Shown here in pieces: positions 54,722-63,106 of a stretch of 64,000 nucleotides of DNA. Made by a program: the position numbers and the translations under genes. Source of the DNA: Lachnospiraceae bacterium (GTDB lineage: Bacteria; Bacillota; Clostridia; Lachnospirales; Lachnospiraceae); contig SVFQ01000008.1 in the NCBI GenBank assembly GCA_015056765.1, positions 62,001 to 126,000 on the forward strand, written 5' to 3'. The stretch's first letter is position 1; the number at the start of each line of letters is the position of its first letter. Below the pieces are notes generated by a model. The model worked only from the letters and a program-made list of their open reading frames with translations. It was not told the DNA's origin and made no database searches.

Positions 54722-54832
54722 TGCTTATACTATGTAAGAAAGCAACTGGCTGTCTGTCACGCTGTGATTGGGACCCTATAGTTTTGCGCCACTACCTTTC
54801 GGTAGATTTGCCACATATCTGTAGTTACAAAT
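54722..54832 (-). ncRNA. c-di-GMP-I (GEMM-I) riboswitch aptamer
   Basis: On the minus strand, in order: P1 5' strand (TATGT), GGCAAA (54812-54807), P2 CTACC-GAAA-GGTAG with a GNRA tetraloop (54805-54791 region), the diagnostic GGCGCAAAAC (consensus GGACGCAAAGC), CTATAGGGTC (54783-54774 region), a variable TCAC-AGC-GTGA hairpin, the receptor-side GACAGCCAGTTGC and the P1 3' strand (ACATA). This is the conserved layout of GEMM-I RNAs that bind c-di-GMP. The only departure in the core is GCG for GACG. The promoter starts RNA at the edge of the aptamer. Confidence 0.87.
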
Positions 54833-54861
54833 ATAATACTTCAACCGGTATTATTTTGCAA
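54833..54861 (-). promoter_or_regulatory. Promoter of the c-di-GMP riboswitch/CAP transcript
   Basis: TTGCAA (54861-54856), 17 nt, TATTAT (54838-54833) on the minus strand; predicted +1 near 54827, at the start of the aptamer. Confidence 0.75.
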
Positions 54862-54922
54862 GACCCTTTTTTCATATTTCTCTTCTTACTTATAATGACG
54901 TTAGGAAATATCAAAAAGGGCC
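54862..54922. repeat. Imperfect inverted repeat upstream of the riboswitch promoter
   Basis: Arms GACCCTTTTTTCATATTTC (54862-54880) and GGAAATATCAAAAAGGGCC (54904-54922) pair with one bulge and about two mismatches; loop 23 nt. It directly abuts the -35 box. It could be a weak terminator for the HAD gene or a protein-binding site. Confidence 0.5.
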
Positions 54923-54962
54923 AATCAAATATAAAAGCTTTATAAAACTTTTTTCTTCAAGA

Positions 54963-55568
54963 TCACTGATTCAAAAGTGCCTCTAATTCCTCTACCGCCT
55001 GCTCATGATGCAAGACATGAATGGTGTGAATCCCCAGTTCCTGCGCGGGCTTCAGATTTTTCTCTGTGTCATCTAAAAAAACGCTCTCCTCTGCTACCAG
55101 GTCATATCTGTCTAGTAAAAGTTGATAGATAGCCTTATCCGGCTTAATCAATTTCTCTAAGTAGGAGAATACACCGCCGTCTGTATACTTCGTAAATTCC
55201 AGCGCGTCAGCGCAGTCTTTTCTGGCCTGTTCCGAAAAGTTGGATAAATAGTAGACATTAAGACCTCTCGCTTTTAACTCCTGCACCCACGGAATGGCAA
55301 AATCTTCCGGCGTCACCATGCCTCTCATATCTGTCATGATTTCTCTGATTTCAGATGCCACAGACGGTTCGATAGCGCTCATTTTCCGAATGATTTCTTC
55401 CAAACTCAGTACGCCTCTATCGATTTCATTCCAGACAGGATTGCCTACTGTAGCTCGTTTTACCTTTTCAAAGGTTTCGCCGGTAATTCCATGATTCTTG
55501 AAATGCTGTTCCCAGGCAAACACTGTCATGACATTGCCGATATCAAAAATTACATTTTTAATAGCCAA
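54963..55568 (-). CDS. HAD-superfamily hydrolase (YihX-like)
   Basis: 201 residues from a TTG start (55568), which has GAGGAAG at good spacing and yields the usual MAIKNVIFDIGNVM beginning. HAD motifs: FDIGNV (nucleophile Asp and general acid position Gly-Asn, as in the YihX group), YLSNFSEQ, KPDKAIYQ and VFLDDTEKN. It probably removes phosphate from a small sugar-phosphate or nucleotide. It lies 34 nt after the LysR gene (from the TTG) on the same strand. The longer reading from 55595 is not favoured. Confidence 0.87.
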   Translation of the reverse strand: MAIKNVIFDIGNVMTVFAWEQHFKNHGITGETFEKVKRATVGNPVWNEIDRGVLSLEEIIRKMSAIEPSVASEIREIMTDMRGMVTPEDFAIPWVQELKARGLNVYYLSNFSEQARKDCADALEFTKYTDGGVFSYLEKLIKPDKAIYQLLLDRYDLVAEESVFLDDTEKNLKPAQELGIHTIHVLHHEQAVEELEALLNQ

Positions 55569-55602
55569 TTTTTCTTCCTCTTCTTTTCGTTTCAAGTTCC
55601 CT

Positions 55603-56493
55603 TTATTCTACAGATTCTCCAAGCAGTTCTAAAAGTTTAGATGCCGCAGGGGTAAGGCTTGCCCCCTTATCCTGAATCAGGCAGAACTCCCTGCTGGGAA
55701 TCAATTTGTTAAAGCGTAGTTCAAATAATTTGCCGCTTTCTATGGCTTCCTCCGCAAAGTCTCGCATTACCATGCCTACGCCAAGATTACGAAGTGCAAA
55801 GGCCACAATCATGTCACTGGTAGCCAGTTCAAACTCCGGTTCCAAGACCACCTTTTGTTCTGCCAGGAACCTGTCCATATAGCTTCTGGAGCTGGTACCA
55901 TGTTCCAACGAAATAATAGGAAGTTCTTGGAGCACGCTGAAGTCCAACGTCTTATTTTTATAGGGCAGAAAACGTCTGCCACACACGAAGGTATCTTGGA
56001 TTTTACGTACCTTATGGGCCAGAATGCGGTCATTTTCCATAAAAGGAGTAGATACGACACCGAAATCCAGGCTTCCTGTCAGGAGGCGTTCAATGGTTTC
56101 CGGTGTGGGTCCATTGGTAACCGTCACCTTGATATCCGGGTATTTTTCATGAAATCTTTCCAAATAAGGAAGCAGATAAAACTGCAAGGTCATGTCGCTG
56201 GCACCGATTCGTACCTCACCCACCTCCAGATTCTGCATCTTTGAAAGTTCCTTTTCCCCCTGTTCGAAAGCTTCGTAGCCCTTCTGCACATAGCGATATA
56301 GAAGTTCTCCTTCTCCTGTGAGTTTCACACCGCTCTTGCTTCTGGTAAAAAGCTTGCACCCCAGTTGCTTTTCCATCTGACCGATGGTTTGGCTCACTGC
56401 AGGCTGGGAAATAGAAAGCAATTTAGCCGCATCAGTGATGCGGCCAACTTTTGCTACCATATAAAATACTCTGTAATATTCCAGATGAATCAT
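55603..56493 (-). CDS. LysR-type transcriptional regulator
   Basis: 296 residues. HTH with the classic LysR signature (about 1-60, ITDAAKLLSISQPAVSQTIGQMEKQLGCKLFTRSKSG) and a LysR-substrate domain (about 88-290, EVRIGASDMTLQFYLLPYLERF). Effector and target unknown. No divergent gene, which is unusual for LysR genes; it follows purA by 16 nt and precedes the HAD gene by 34 nt, so it may be co-transcribed with purA. Confidence 0.94.
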   Translation of the reverse strand: MIHLEYYRVFYMVAKVGRITDAAKLLSISQPAVSQTIGQMEKQLGCKLFTRSKSGVKLTGEGELLYRYVQKGYEAFEQGEKELSKMQNLEVGEVRIGASDMTLQFYLLPYLERFHEKYPDIKVTVTNGPTPETIERLLTGSLDFGVVSTPFMENDRILAHKVRKIQDTFVCGRRFLPYKNKTLDFSVLQELPIISLEHGTSSRSYMDRFLAEQKVVLEPEFELATSDMIVAFALRNLGVGMVMRDFAEEAIESGKLFELRFNKLIPSREFCLIQDKGASLTPAASKLLELLGESVE

Positions 56494-56509
56494 ACGATAC
56501 TTTTACCTG

Positions 56510-57802
56510 TTATTTTAATTTGGATTTACGTGCAATGATATCTTCTCTAGCCGGCCCGTTACTTACCATGGTGATTGGATATCCAATCTGCTCTTCGATG
56601 AAATCAATGTAAGCTTTGCAGTTCTCCGGTAAATCTTCATAGTTGCGGATACCGCGGATATCGCATTTCCAGCCCGGCAGTACCTTATATACAGGTTTTG
56701 CCTTTTCCAGTAAATGGGTTACAGGGAATTCTGTAGTCACTTCTCCGTCGATGTCATAGCCTACACATACCGGAATCTCATCCAAATAGCCAAGTACATC
56801 CAGAACGGTAAATGCCACGTCAGTGGTACCCTGCATACGACAGCCGTATTTACTTGCCACGCAGTCATACCAGCCTACACGACGAGGTCTACCTGTGGTA
56901 GCACCGTATTCACCGCCATCGCCACCGCGATTACGAAGCTCTTCTGCTTCATCGCCGAAGATTTCAGAAGTAAAGGCACCTGCGCCAACTGCAGAAGAAT
57001 ATGCTTTAGATACTGTTACAATCTGCTTGATCTCATAAGGTGGAATACCTGCTCCAATTGCACCATAAGCAGCAAGCGGAGAAGAAGAGGTAACCATAGG
57101 ATAGATACCGTGATCCGGATCTTTCATGGTTCCAAGCTGACCCTCTAAAAGAATGGTCTTGCCTTCCTTGATAGCTTTGTCCAAGTACAGACCCACATTA
57201 CCAATGTAAGGTTTTACCTGCTCTCTCCAATCCTTGATGGTGGAAAGAAGCTCTTCTTCATTGATAGGATCTGTGTGATATAAGTTCACCAAAAGAGCAT
57301 TTTTGATTTCTGCTACTCTATGAATCTTTTCTTTCAGCACTTCATCATCCTGGTAGAATTCATTGATCTGCCAGCCGATTTTGCTGAATTTGTCAGAATA
57401 GAAAGGTGCAATACCGGACTTGGTAGAGCCGAAGGACTTACCTGCCAGTCTTGCTTCTTCCAATGTATCAAATAAAACATGATAAGGCATCATCACCTGC
57501 ACACGATCAGAAATCATAATCTGTGGCATAGGTACGCCCTTTTCTGTAATCTCATGGAGTTCCTTCATGAATTTCGGAATATCAAAAGCAACGCCATTGC
57601 CGATGATATTCATGATATTCTGATGGAACACGCCGGATGGCATCGTATGCAATGCAAATTTACCATAATGATTCTTGATGGTATGGCCTGCATTTGCACC
57701 ACCCTGAAAACGAATGACGATATCAGCCTGTTCTGCAAGGGTATCTGTGATTTTACCTTTACCCTCGTCGCCCCAGTTTGCACCTACTACTGCTTTTACC
57801 AT
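56510..57802 (-). CDS. purA: Adenylosuccinate synthetase
   Basis: 430 residues. GANWGDEGKGKITD, GGANAGHTIKN, GSTKSGIAPFYSDK and GATTGRPRRVGWYD are the PurA motifs. It joins IMP and Asp using GTP, on the way to AMP. AGGAG precedes the ATG. Its leader folds into a long stem-loop (57817-57852). purB, which acts next, is encoded upstream with its own terminator between. Confidence 0.98.
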   Translation of the reverse strand: MVKAVVGANWGDEGKGKITDTLAEQADIVIRFQGGANAGHTIKNHYGKFALHTMPSGVFHQNIMNIIGNGVAFDIPKFMKELHEITEKGVPMPQIMISDRVQVMMPYHVLFDTLEEARLAGKSFGSTKSGIAPFYSDKFSKIGWQINEFYQDDEVLKEKIHRVAEIKNALLVNLYHTDPINEEELLSTIKDWREQVKPYIGNVGLYLDKAIKEGKTILLEGQLGTMKDPDHGIYPMVTSSSPLAAYGAIGAGIPPYEIKQIVTVSKAYSSAVGAGAFTSEIFGDEAEELRNRGGDGGEYGATTGRPRRVGWYDCVASKYGCRMQGTTDVAFTVLDVLGYLDEIPVCVGYDIDGEVTTEFPVTHLLEKAKPVYKVLPGWKCDIRGIRNYEDLPENCKAYIDFIEEQIGYPITMVSNGPAREDIIARKSKLK

Positions 57803-57816
57803 GTTACTCTCCTTTT

Positions 57817-57852
57817 ATCGGTCACCCTATATTTGCAAAGCAAATGACCGAT
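57817..57852 (-). promoter_or_regulatory. purA leader stem-loop
   Basis: ATCGGTC/GACCGAT outer stem (7 bp) and ATTTGC/GCAAAT inner stem (6 bp) with an AAA-type loop and a 7-nt one-sided bulge. It ends directly before AAAAGGAG of purA, so it could affect translation initiation. No U-run follows. Confidence 0.5.
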
Positions 57853-57974
57853 GGCGCATCCCCTTTACTTTTCTTTACTAAAGCGCCTACAAGAAGATTA
57901 TAGGATATCTTTAATCATAAGTATAATATATATTACTTATATTTTCCATAATTTTCTCTAATGGATAGATGAAT

Positions 57975-58007
57975 GAAAAAACGTGCATGTCCTACTACAT
58001 GCACGTT
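57975..58007 (-). terminator. Intrinsic terminator after purB
   Basis: Minus-strand AACGTGCATGT/ACATGCACGTT (58007-57980), a perfect 11-bp stem, followed by TTTTTT. Just after the TAA at 58014. Confidence 0.95.
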
Positions 58008-58013
58008 CCGGAT

Positions 58014-59465
58014 TTACACGTTAATTTCAGCCTTGATTCCTAATAGGTCCTTATTTGCATCTAAGATAGGCTGAATCACATCTCGCAGATATATTTCTAC
58101 CTGACGAGGGCTACGGCCTACATAACGGCTTGGCTCCATGGCTGCCTGCAGTTCTTCAAGCCCCATAGGGAATTCGTCATCTGCCGCAATCAGCTCAAGA
58201 AGATTGTTTTCCTTGCCTTCTACTTTTACATTCTTTCCTGCCTCCATGGAAAGGGTACGAATCTTCTCATGGAGTTCCTGTCTGTTACCGCCCAGTTTTA
58301 CAGCGTCCATCATGATATTCTCAGTAGCCATAAATGGCAGTTCAGACATAAGACGTTTGTTGATGACTTTTTCATAAACCACCAAACCATCTACTACATT
58401 CAGGCACAGATCCAGCACGCCGTCTGTTGCTAAGAAGCCTTCTGCGATAGAAAGTCTCTTATTGGCAGAATCGTCCAAAGTTCTTTCAAACCACTGGGTT
58501 GCGCTGGTGATAGCCGGGTTTAATGCATCAATCATCACGTAGCGGGAAAGAGAAGCAATACGCTCAGAACGCATCGGATTTCTCTTATAAGCCATAGCAG
58601 AGGAACCAATCTGGCTCTTTTCAAATGGCTCTTCCACTTCTTTTAAGTGCTGCAAAAGTCTGATGTCATTGGACATTTTATGAGCAGAAGCTGCGATACC
58701 TGCAAGGATGTTGCAAACTCTGGTATCTACTTTTCTGGAGTAAGTCTGTCCGGATACCGGATAGCATTCTTTAAAGCCCATCTTCTGAGCAATCATCGGA
58801 TCGATTTTATCAATGGTGTCATTATCTCCGTTAAAGAGTTCAAGGAAGCTGGCCTGTGTACCCGTTGTACCCTTGGAGCCAAGAAGTTTCAGGGTAGAAA
58901 GTACATAATCCAAGTCTTCTAAGTCCATCACAAACTCATTCAGCCATAAAGTTGCTCTTTTTCCTACAGTAGTAGGCTGAGCAGGCTGGAAATGAGTAAA
59001 AGCCAAAGTAGGCTGATTCTTATATTTGTCAGCAAAAGCTGCCAGTTCTGCGATGACGTTCACCAGTTTACGGCGAACAAGCTGCAAGGCATCACGCATG
59101 ATAATGATATCTGTGTTATCTCCTACATAGCAGCTGGTAGCACCCAGGTGAATAATACCTGCAGCCTTCGGACACTGCTGACCATACGCATACACATGAG
59201 ACATTACATCATGACGAACCTGTGCTTCACGCTCTTTGGCTACATCATAATTGATATCCTCGATGTGTGCTTTCATTTCATCAATCATATCCTGTGTTAT
59301 GACAGGCTTTCCGTCCTGGGAAAGTCCCAGTTCCATTTCTGTCTCTGCAAGAGCAATCCAAAGTCTTCTCCAGGTAGAAAACTTCTTATCCTGAGAAAAG
59401 ATATACTGCATTTCCTTGCTTGCGTATCTCTGTGAAAGTGGACTAGTGTAACGATCTGTTGCCAT
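58014..59465 (-). CDS. purB: Adenylosuccinate lyase
   Basis: 483 residues, the long eukaryote-like form (short forms have ~430-450). Signature SSAMAYKRNPMRSERI, and HLGATSCYVGDN with the catalytic region. It acts twice in purine synthesis: SAICAR to AICAR and adenylosuccinate to AMP. It follows purF by 32 nt and AAGGAG precedes the ATG. Confidence 0.97.
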   Translation of the reverse strand: MATDRYTSPLSQRYASKEMQYIFSQDKKFSTWRRLWIALAETEMELGLSQDGKPVITQDMIDEMKAHIEDINYDVAKEREAQVRHDVMSHVYAYGQQCPKAAGIIHLGATSCYVGDNTDIIIMRDALQLVRRKLVNVIAELAAFADKYKNQPTLAFTHFQPAQPTTVGKRATLWLNEFVMDLEDLDYVLSTLKLLGSKGTTGTQASFLELFNGDNDTIDKIDPMIAQKMGFKECYPVSGQTYSRKVDTRVCNILAGIAASAHKMSNDIRLLQHLKEVEEPFEKSQIGSSAMAYKRNPMRSERIASLSRYVMIDALNPAITSATQWFERTLDDSANKRLSIAEGFLATDGVLDLCLNVVDGLVVYEKVINKRLMSELPFMATENIMMDAVKLGGNRQELHEKIRTLSMEAGKNVKVEGKENNLLELIAADDEFPMGLEELQAAMEPSRYVGRSPRQVEIYLRDVIQPILDANKDLLGIKAEINV

Positions 59466-59497
59466 TTGGTACTCCTTTTTCTATCTCTTTTTATTTT

Positions 59498-60946
59498 TTA
59501 TGCTTCAAAGTCTCCACGGATATCTTCCGTAGGAGGATCTAATGGATACTTACCTGTAAAACATCCCTTACAGATTCCCAGATGATTTACCATTTCTTCC
59601 AAACGCTCAATGCGCAGGTAAGCAAGGGAATCTGCCCCGATGATTTCTCTGATTTCTTCCAGGTTATGCTTATAGGCGATAAGCTGCTCCCTGGCAGGCA
59701 CATCTGTGCCGAAGTAGCAAGGCCACAAAAATGGAGGAGAAGATACTCTCATATGCACTTCTTTCGCTCCTGCCTCGCGAAGCATGCGCACGATTCTATC
59801 AGAAGTGGTGCCTCGTACAATAGAGTCATCAATCATGATGATACGTTTGCCTTCTACCGCTTCTCTGATAGCTCCAAGTTTCACCTGTACAGAGCTTTCT
59901 CTGTTTTTTTGCTTCGGTTTAATGAAGGTACGTCCGATATAAGAGTTCTTCACAAAAGCCTGTCCGTAAGGAATGCCGGATGCCATGGCATAGCCAAGGG
60001 CTGCGCAATTACCGGACTCCGGGACACCTACTACCATATCGGCCTCCACAGGGCTATCTTCCGCCAAATACTTCCCCGCCAAAATACGTGCATTATATAC
60101 GCTGACAGAATCGATTCTGCTATCCGGTCTGGCGAAGTAAATATACTCGAAAATACATCTTGCGTGCTGTTCTTTTGGAATGCACATGGTCGTGTTACTT
60201 TCGATGCCCTTTTCCGGACTGATGGTGACGATTTCACCCGGCAATACATCACGAACAAATTCCGCGCCGATGGTATCTAAGGCACAAGTCTCAGATGCAA
60301 GCACGTAAGTATTCTCTCTTTTTCCGATACATAGGGGTCTAAAGCCAAATGGATCTCTGGCTCCGATAAGTTTTCTAGGTGACATGATGACCAGGGAATA
60401 GGCTCCCTTAATCTTCTTCATAGCTTTGGCAACAGCCTCTTCGACAGTTGCACTTTCAAGACGCTCTCTGGCGATATGATATGCGATAACTTCAGAATCG
60501 ATGGTGGTTTGAAAAATAGCTCCGGTATACTCCAGTTCATGGCGAAGCTCCGGTGCATTGATTAGATTGCCGTTATGTGCCAGGGCCAAAGTACCCTTCA
60601 CATAATTCAGTACAAGCGGCTGCGCGTTTTCTCTGGTGGAGGATCCGGCGGTAGAATATCGCACATGACCCACGCCGATATTTCCGCTCAAATGCTCGAT
60701 GTCTTCATGACTAAAGGCCTCATTTACAAGACCCATATTCTTGATAGACTTCACGCTTCTCTTAGGGCCATTGGTGTCGCTTACGGCAATACCGCAGCTT
60801 TCCTGTCCTCTGTGCTGAAGAGAAAGCAAGCCATAATAAATAGAGGAAGCAACGTCTTTGCCCGAAAAATCGTACATGCCAAAGACACCGCATTCCTCTC
60901 TTAATGTATCACTGTATTCTTCTTGTAGGTAAATTCCTGCAGGCAC
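59498..60946 (-). CDS. purF: Amidophosphoribosyltransferase
   Basis: 482 residues from a GTG start with GGGAGGA 6 nt upstream. A short propeptide precedes the nucleophile Cys about 19 (EECGVFGMYDF), as in Bacillus-type PurF, which self-cleaves. PRPP region IIMIDDSIVRGTTSDRIV; the C-terminal ICKGCFTGKYP supplies Cys for an expected [4Fe-4S] cluster. It commits PRPP to purine synthesis. Promoter and palindrome precede it. Confidence 0.97.
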   Translation of the reverse strand: MPAGIYLQEEYSDTLREECGVFGMYDFSGKDVASSIYYGLLSLQHRGQESCGIAVSDTNGPKRSVKSIKNMGLVNEAFSHEDIEHLSGNIGVGHVRYSTAGSSTRENAQPLVLNYVKGTLALAHNGNLINAPELRHELEYTGAIFQTTIDSEVIAYHIARERLESATVEEAVAKAMKKIKGAYSLVIMSPRKLIGARDPFGFRPLCIGKRENTYVLASETCALDTIGAEFVRDVLPGEIVTISPEKGIESNTTMCIPKEQHARCIFEYIYFARPDSRIDSVSVYNARILAGKYLAEDSPVEADMVVGVPESGNCAALGYAMASGIPYGQAFVKNSYIGRTFIKPKQKNRESSVQVKLGAIREAVEGKRIIMIDDSIVRGTTSDRIVRMLREAGAKEVHMRVSSPPFLWPCYFGTDVPAREQLIAYKHNLEEIREIIGADSLAYLRIERLEEMVNHLGICKGCFTGKYPLDPPTEDIRGDFEA

Positions 60947-61007
60947 GGTAAATCCTCCCTGTTCTTCCTCTACTATAAGGTCTCCCCTCGGAAACTCAAC
61001 AATAGAA

Positions 61008-61036
61008 ATTGTACATTAGGTGTACCATGAATGCAA
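61008..61036 (-). promoter_or_regulatory. purF-purB promoter
   Basis: TTGCAT (61036-61031), 17 nt, TACAAT (61013-61008) on the minus strand. It starts the two-gene purF-purB transcript about 55 nt before the GTG. Confidence 0.6.
61011..61025. promoter_or_regulatory. Palindrome over the purF -10 region
   Basis: GTACA-TTAGG-TGTAC: perfect 5-bp arms, 5-nt centre, overlapping the first bases of the -10. Repressor site is plausible; no PurR-type CGAA box was seen. Confidence 0.45.
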
Positions 61037-61058
61037 GGAACAATCTACCGAAATTTTG

Positions 61059-62255
61059 TTAAATATCTTCCAAATCTTCTCTCTTTTGAACCATCTGTAA
61101 AATCTCTCCGTTATACTCCGGATAGGTGGCCGCCAGGTCTTTGACTTCTTCCAACGCCTGTTTTGCTACCTTTTGATTATAATCCAGCTGGGTTCTCAAG
61201 GATTGTCTGCGGACCAAAAGCTTATGCCGAACTTCCACCATCTCTCGGTTATCTAAAATAGCCTTTGTACGATGGAGCCACACCTCCGGATCCTTTACTC
61301 TGGTGCCGTTTAACACATCCAGCAGTTCTCCCTGATAATAGGCCACGTCTTTCGTGGCATCTTCGTATCGCTCCCTATCTTTTTTCTCGTCTGCATATCT
61401 GGACCATAGGTCACGAAGTTCCTCCAAATCATCCACCTGAAACTTCATATAGAGATAATCCAGAAGCTGGGTATTGTTTACATAACGAATTTTTACTGTA
61501 TTTTGTAAGCCAATCAATCTGCTTTCGTCGATTTCTCTCTGCTCGATTTCCCTCACAGCATCCCCGTACTTCACAAAGCAAAGCACCATGGCTACTGCAG
61601 CAAATCCAATAGTAAGAATGATTGGAATACGCACTTCCAACTCCAGTAAAATCTGCAAGGCCAAAAGTACCGCCAAAAGTACCAACATAAAGACGAAACT
61701 AATCACTGTCATACCACGATAATTACCCAGGCTTTTCACCAGTTCTTTTTTCTGATAAGCATTGGCATGGCGTTCATTATCCAAGCGTCTTAAGTCACTT
61801 CGAATCAGCTTCTGATAGTGTTCAGCCTCCTCTAATTTCTGTAGGCCGTCTTCCACTTCCTGTTCCATCTGCTCCATATGCGCAAACTGCTCATCGCTCA
61901 TGCGATTATCTTTTTTCAGATACTGCTCCCTGATTTGGGTAGTTTCATCGATGTGAGTAGCAGCCGCTTTCAGCTTCTTTTGTAAATCTTCGGGAAGTGC
62001 TTCCACTTCTTCCATATCAGTCAGGTAGGAAGTAACTGCTGAATATTCTTTTTTCAGAGTATCGATTTCTTTGGAAGCATCTGCAATCTGATCCAGACAG
62101 TTTTGTACATACCTGGTTCTTTCAAAGTCATTATGCACTCTGAGTTTTGACCTGTCGTAAGTAATCGGTGCATCGTCTAAGAACGCAGACTCATCCAAGT
62201 CACTGTCATACTCGTCTTCTGTGAAATGATGAAATAGTTTACTAAAAAATCCCAT
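61059..62255 (-). CDS. Coiled-coil membrane protein of unknown function (398 aa)
   Basis: 398 residues. N-terminal acidic patch, long helical coiled-coil (about 45-180), two adjacent membrane helices (about 185-207 and 212-232), then a second coiled-coil (about 235-395). No catalytic motif. The two-helix hairpin with both ends cytoplasmic recalls membrane-bending or scaffold proteins, but nothing specific is matched. It is the last gene of a three-gene operon with the TPR-like and DUF5716-like genes; 5 nt from its upstream neighbour. Confidence 0.78.
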   Translation of the reverse strand: MGFFSKLFHHFTEDEYDSDLDESAFLDDAPITYDRSKLRVHNDFERTRYVQNCLDQIADASKEIDTLKKEYSAVTSYLTDMEEVEALPEDLQKKLKAAATHIDETTQIREQYLKKDNRMSDEQFAHMEQMEQEVEDGLQKLEEAEHYQKLIRSDLRRLDNERHANAYQKKELVKSLGNYRGMTVISFVFMLVLLAVLLALQILLELEVRIPIILTIGFAAVAMVLCFVKYGDAVREIEQREIDESRLIGLQNTVKIRYVNNTQLLDYLYMKFQVDDLEELRDLWSRYADEKKDRERYEDATKDVAYYQGELLDVLNGTRVKDPEVWLHRTKAILDNREMVEVRHKLLVRRQSLRTQLDYNQKVAKQALEEVKDLAATYPEYNGEILQMVQKREDLEDI

Positions 62256-62260
62256 AGACT

Positions 62261-63106
62261 CTACCTTGTAATGACATTGACACTCTGTCTGTAAGCCTCT
62301 TTCATTTCCATCAGTCTCACTGTAACAGTGTCATAATAGCTCTTATCATTCATCTGTTCTCTTTGCTGGCGCAAAGTCTGTGTATCCAAATATTCTCTGG
62401 AATGGCTATAGTCCTGCTCCGCCTGACCAAATTCTTTTTCCAACTGAATAGACATATCATGCCACTGCGGGTTTGCAGATACGAATTCGATGTAGGCCTC
62501 CTCCGGCATCATCAATCTTTTACATGCCAGAAACATACGAATCGATTCCGTATTCCCGGGATTGAGCATAAAGGATCTATGGAAATTAGAAGCTGCCACT
62601 TCCAGATTAAAAATCTTACAGCAAGCCACACCCAAGTGCTGGTGAACCTCTGATAAAAGTTTTACGTTATCCTCCGGAATGTGCGCCAAAAGTTCCGCAT
62701 ATTCATTCAGGGCCTGCGCATATTTGCCATGGCGATAGAGATAGTCCGCATGAATCTTTTGCTTCACGAGGGGCTCTTCATCCACGCTTTCCCGCAGGAG
62801 CTGTTCCATCTCCCTGCGTTCCTTCACAGAGCCATACCCGGCATAGTCTAGGATAATTCCTGCCAGGGCGCTTGGAGACCCGTTCTTACGCAGTAGTTTT
62901 TCCAGCTCGCCTGCCAGTTCCGGCAACTCCAGCTGGGTATCGATAAAGCGCACCATCTCCATATCGCAGAGCTTGTCACTCATGAGAAAGGCATTTTCCT
63001 TCAGCACATAGCAAAGCTCTTCGATACAGTACACCGGCACTTCAGCATCCGGTACGATATATGGAATTTCTGCGTAGCGGCCCAGCGCCAGATTCGGATA
63101 ATTCAT
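62261..63106 (-). CDS. Helical repeat (TPR-like) protein (281 aa)
   Basis: 281 residues, soluble, helical. One clear TPR-like stretch (about 115-215: YLYRHGKYAQALNEYAELL, HLGVACCKIFNLEVAASNFHRSFMLNPGN), with an N-terminal region (PNLALGRYAEIPYIVPDAEVPVYCIEELCYVLKEN) that I do not recognise. It overlaps the upstream gene by 4 nt. Probably part of a cytoplasmic complex with its neighbours; function unknown. Confidence 0.78.
   Translation of the reverse strand: MNYPNLALGRYAEIPYIVPDAEVPVYCIEELCYVLKENAFLMSDKLCDMEMVRFIDTQLELPELAGELEKLLRKNGSPSALAGIILDYAGYGSVKERREMEQLLRESVDEEPLVKQKIHADYLYRHGKYAQALNEYAELLAHIPEDNVKLLSEVHQHLGVACCKIFNLEVAASNFHRSFMLNPGNTESIRMFLACKRLMMPEEAYIEFVSANPQWHDMSIQLEKEFGQAEQDYSHSREYLDTQTLRQQREQMNDKSYYDTVTVRLMEMKEAYRQSVNVITR

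Noticed and set aside
54720-54962. Plus-strand reading frame 54628-54945 as a gene
   Set aside because: It runs through the riboswitch and promoter in antisense, with no ribosome binding site or conserved features.
57817-57850. ACCGATAA before purA as a second sigma-28 promoter
   Set aside because: No TAAA lies 15 nt upstream and it would start inside the ribosome binding site; it is better explained as part of the leader stem.
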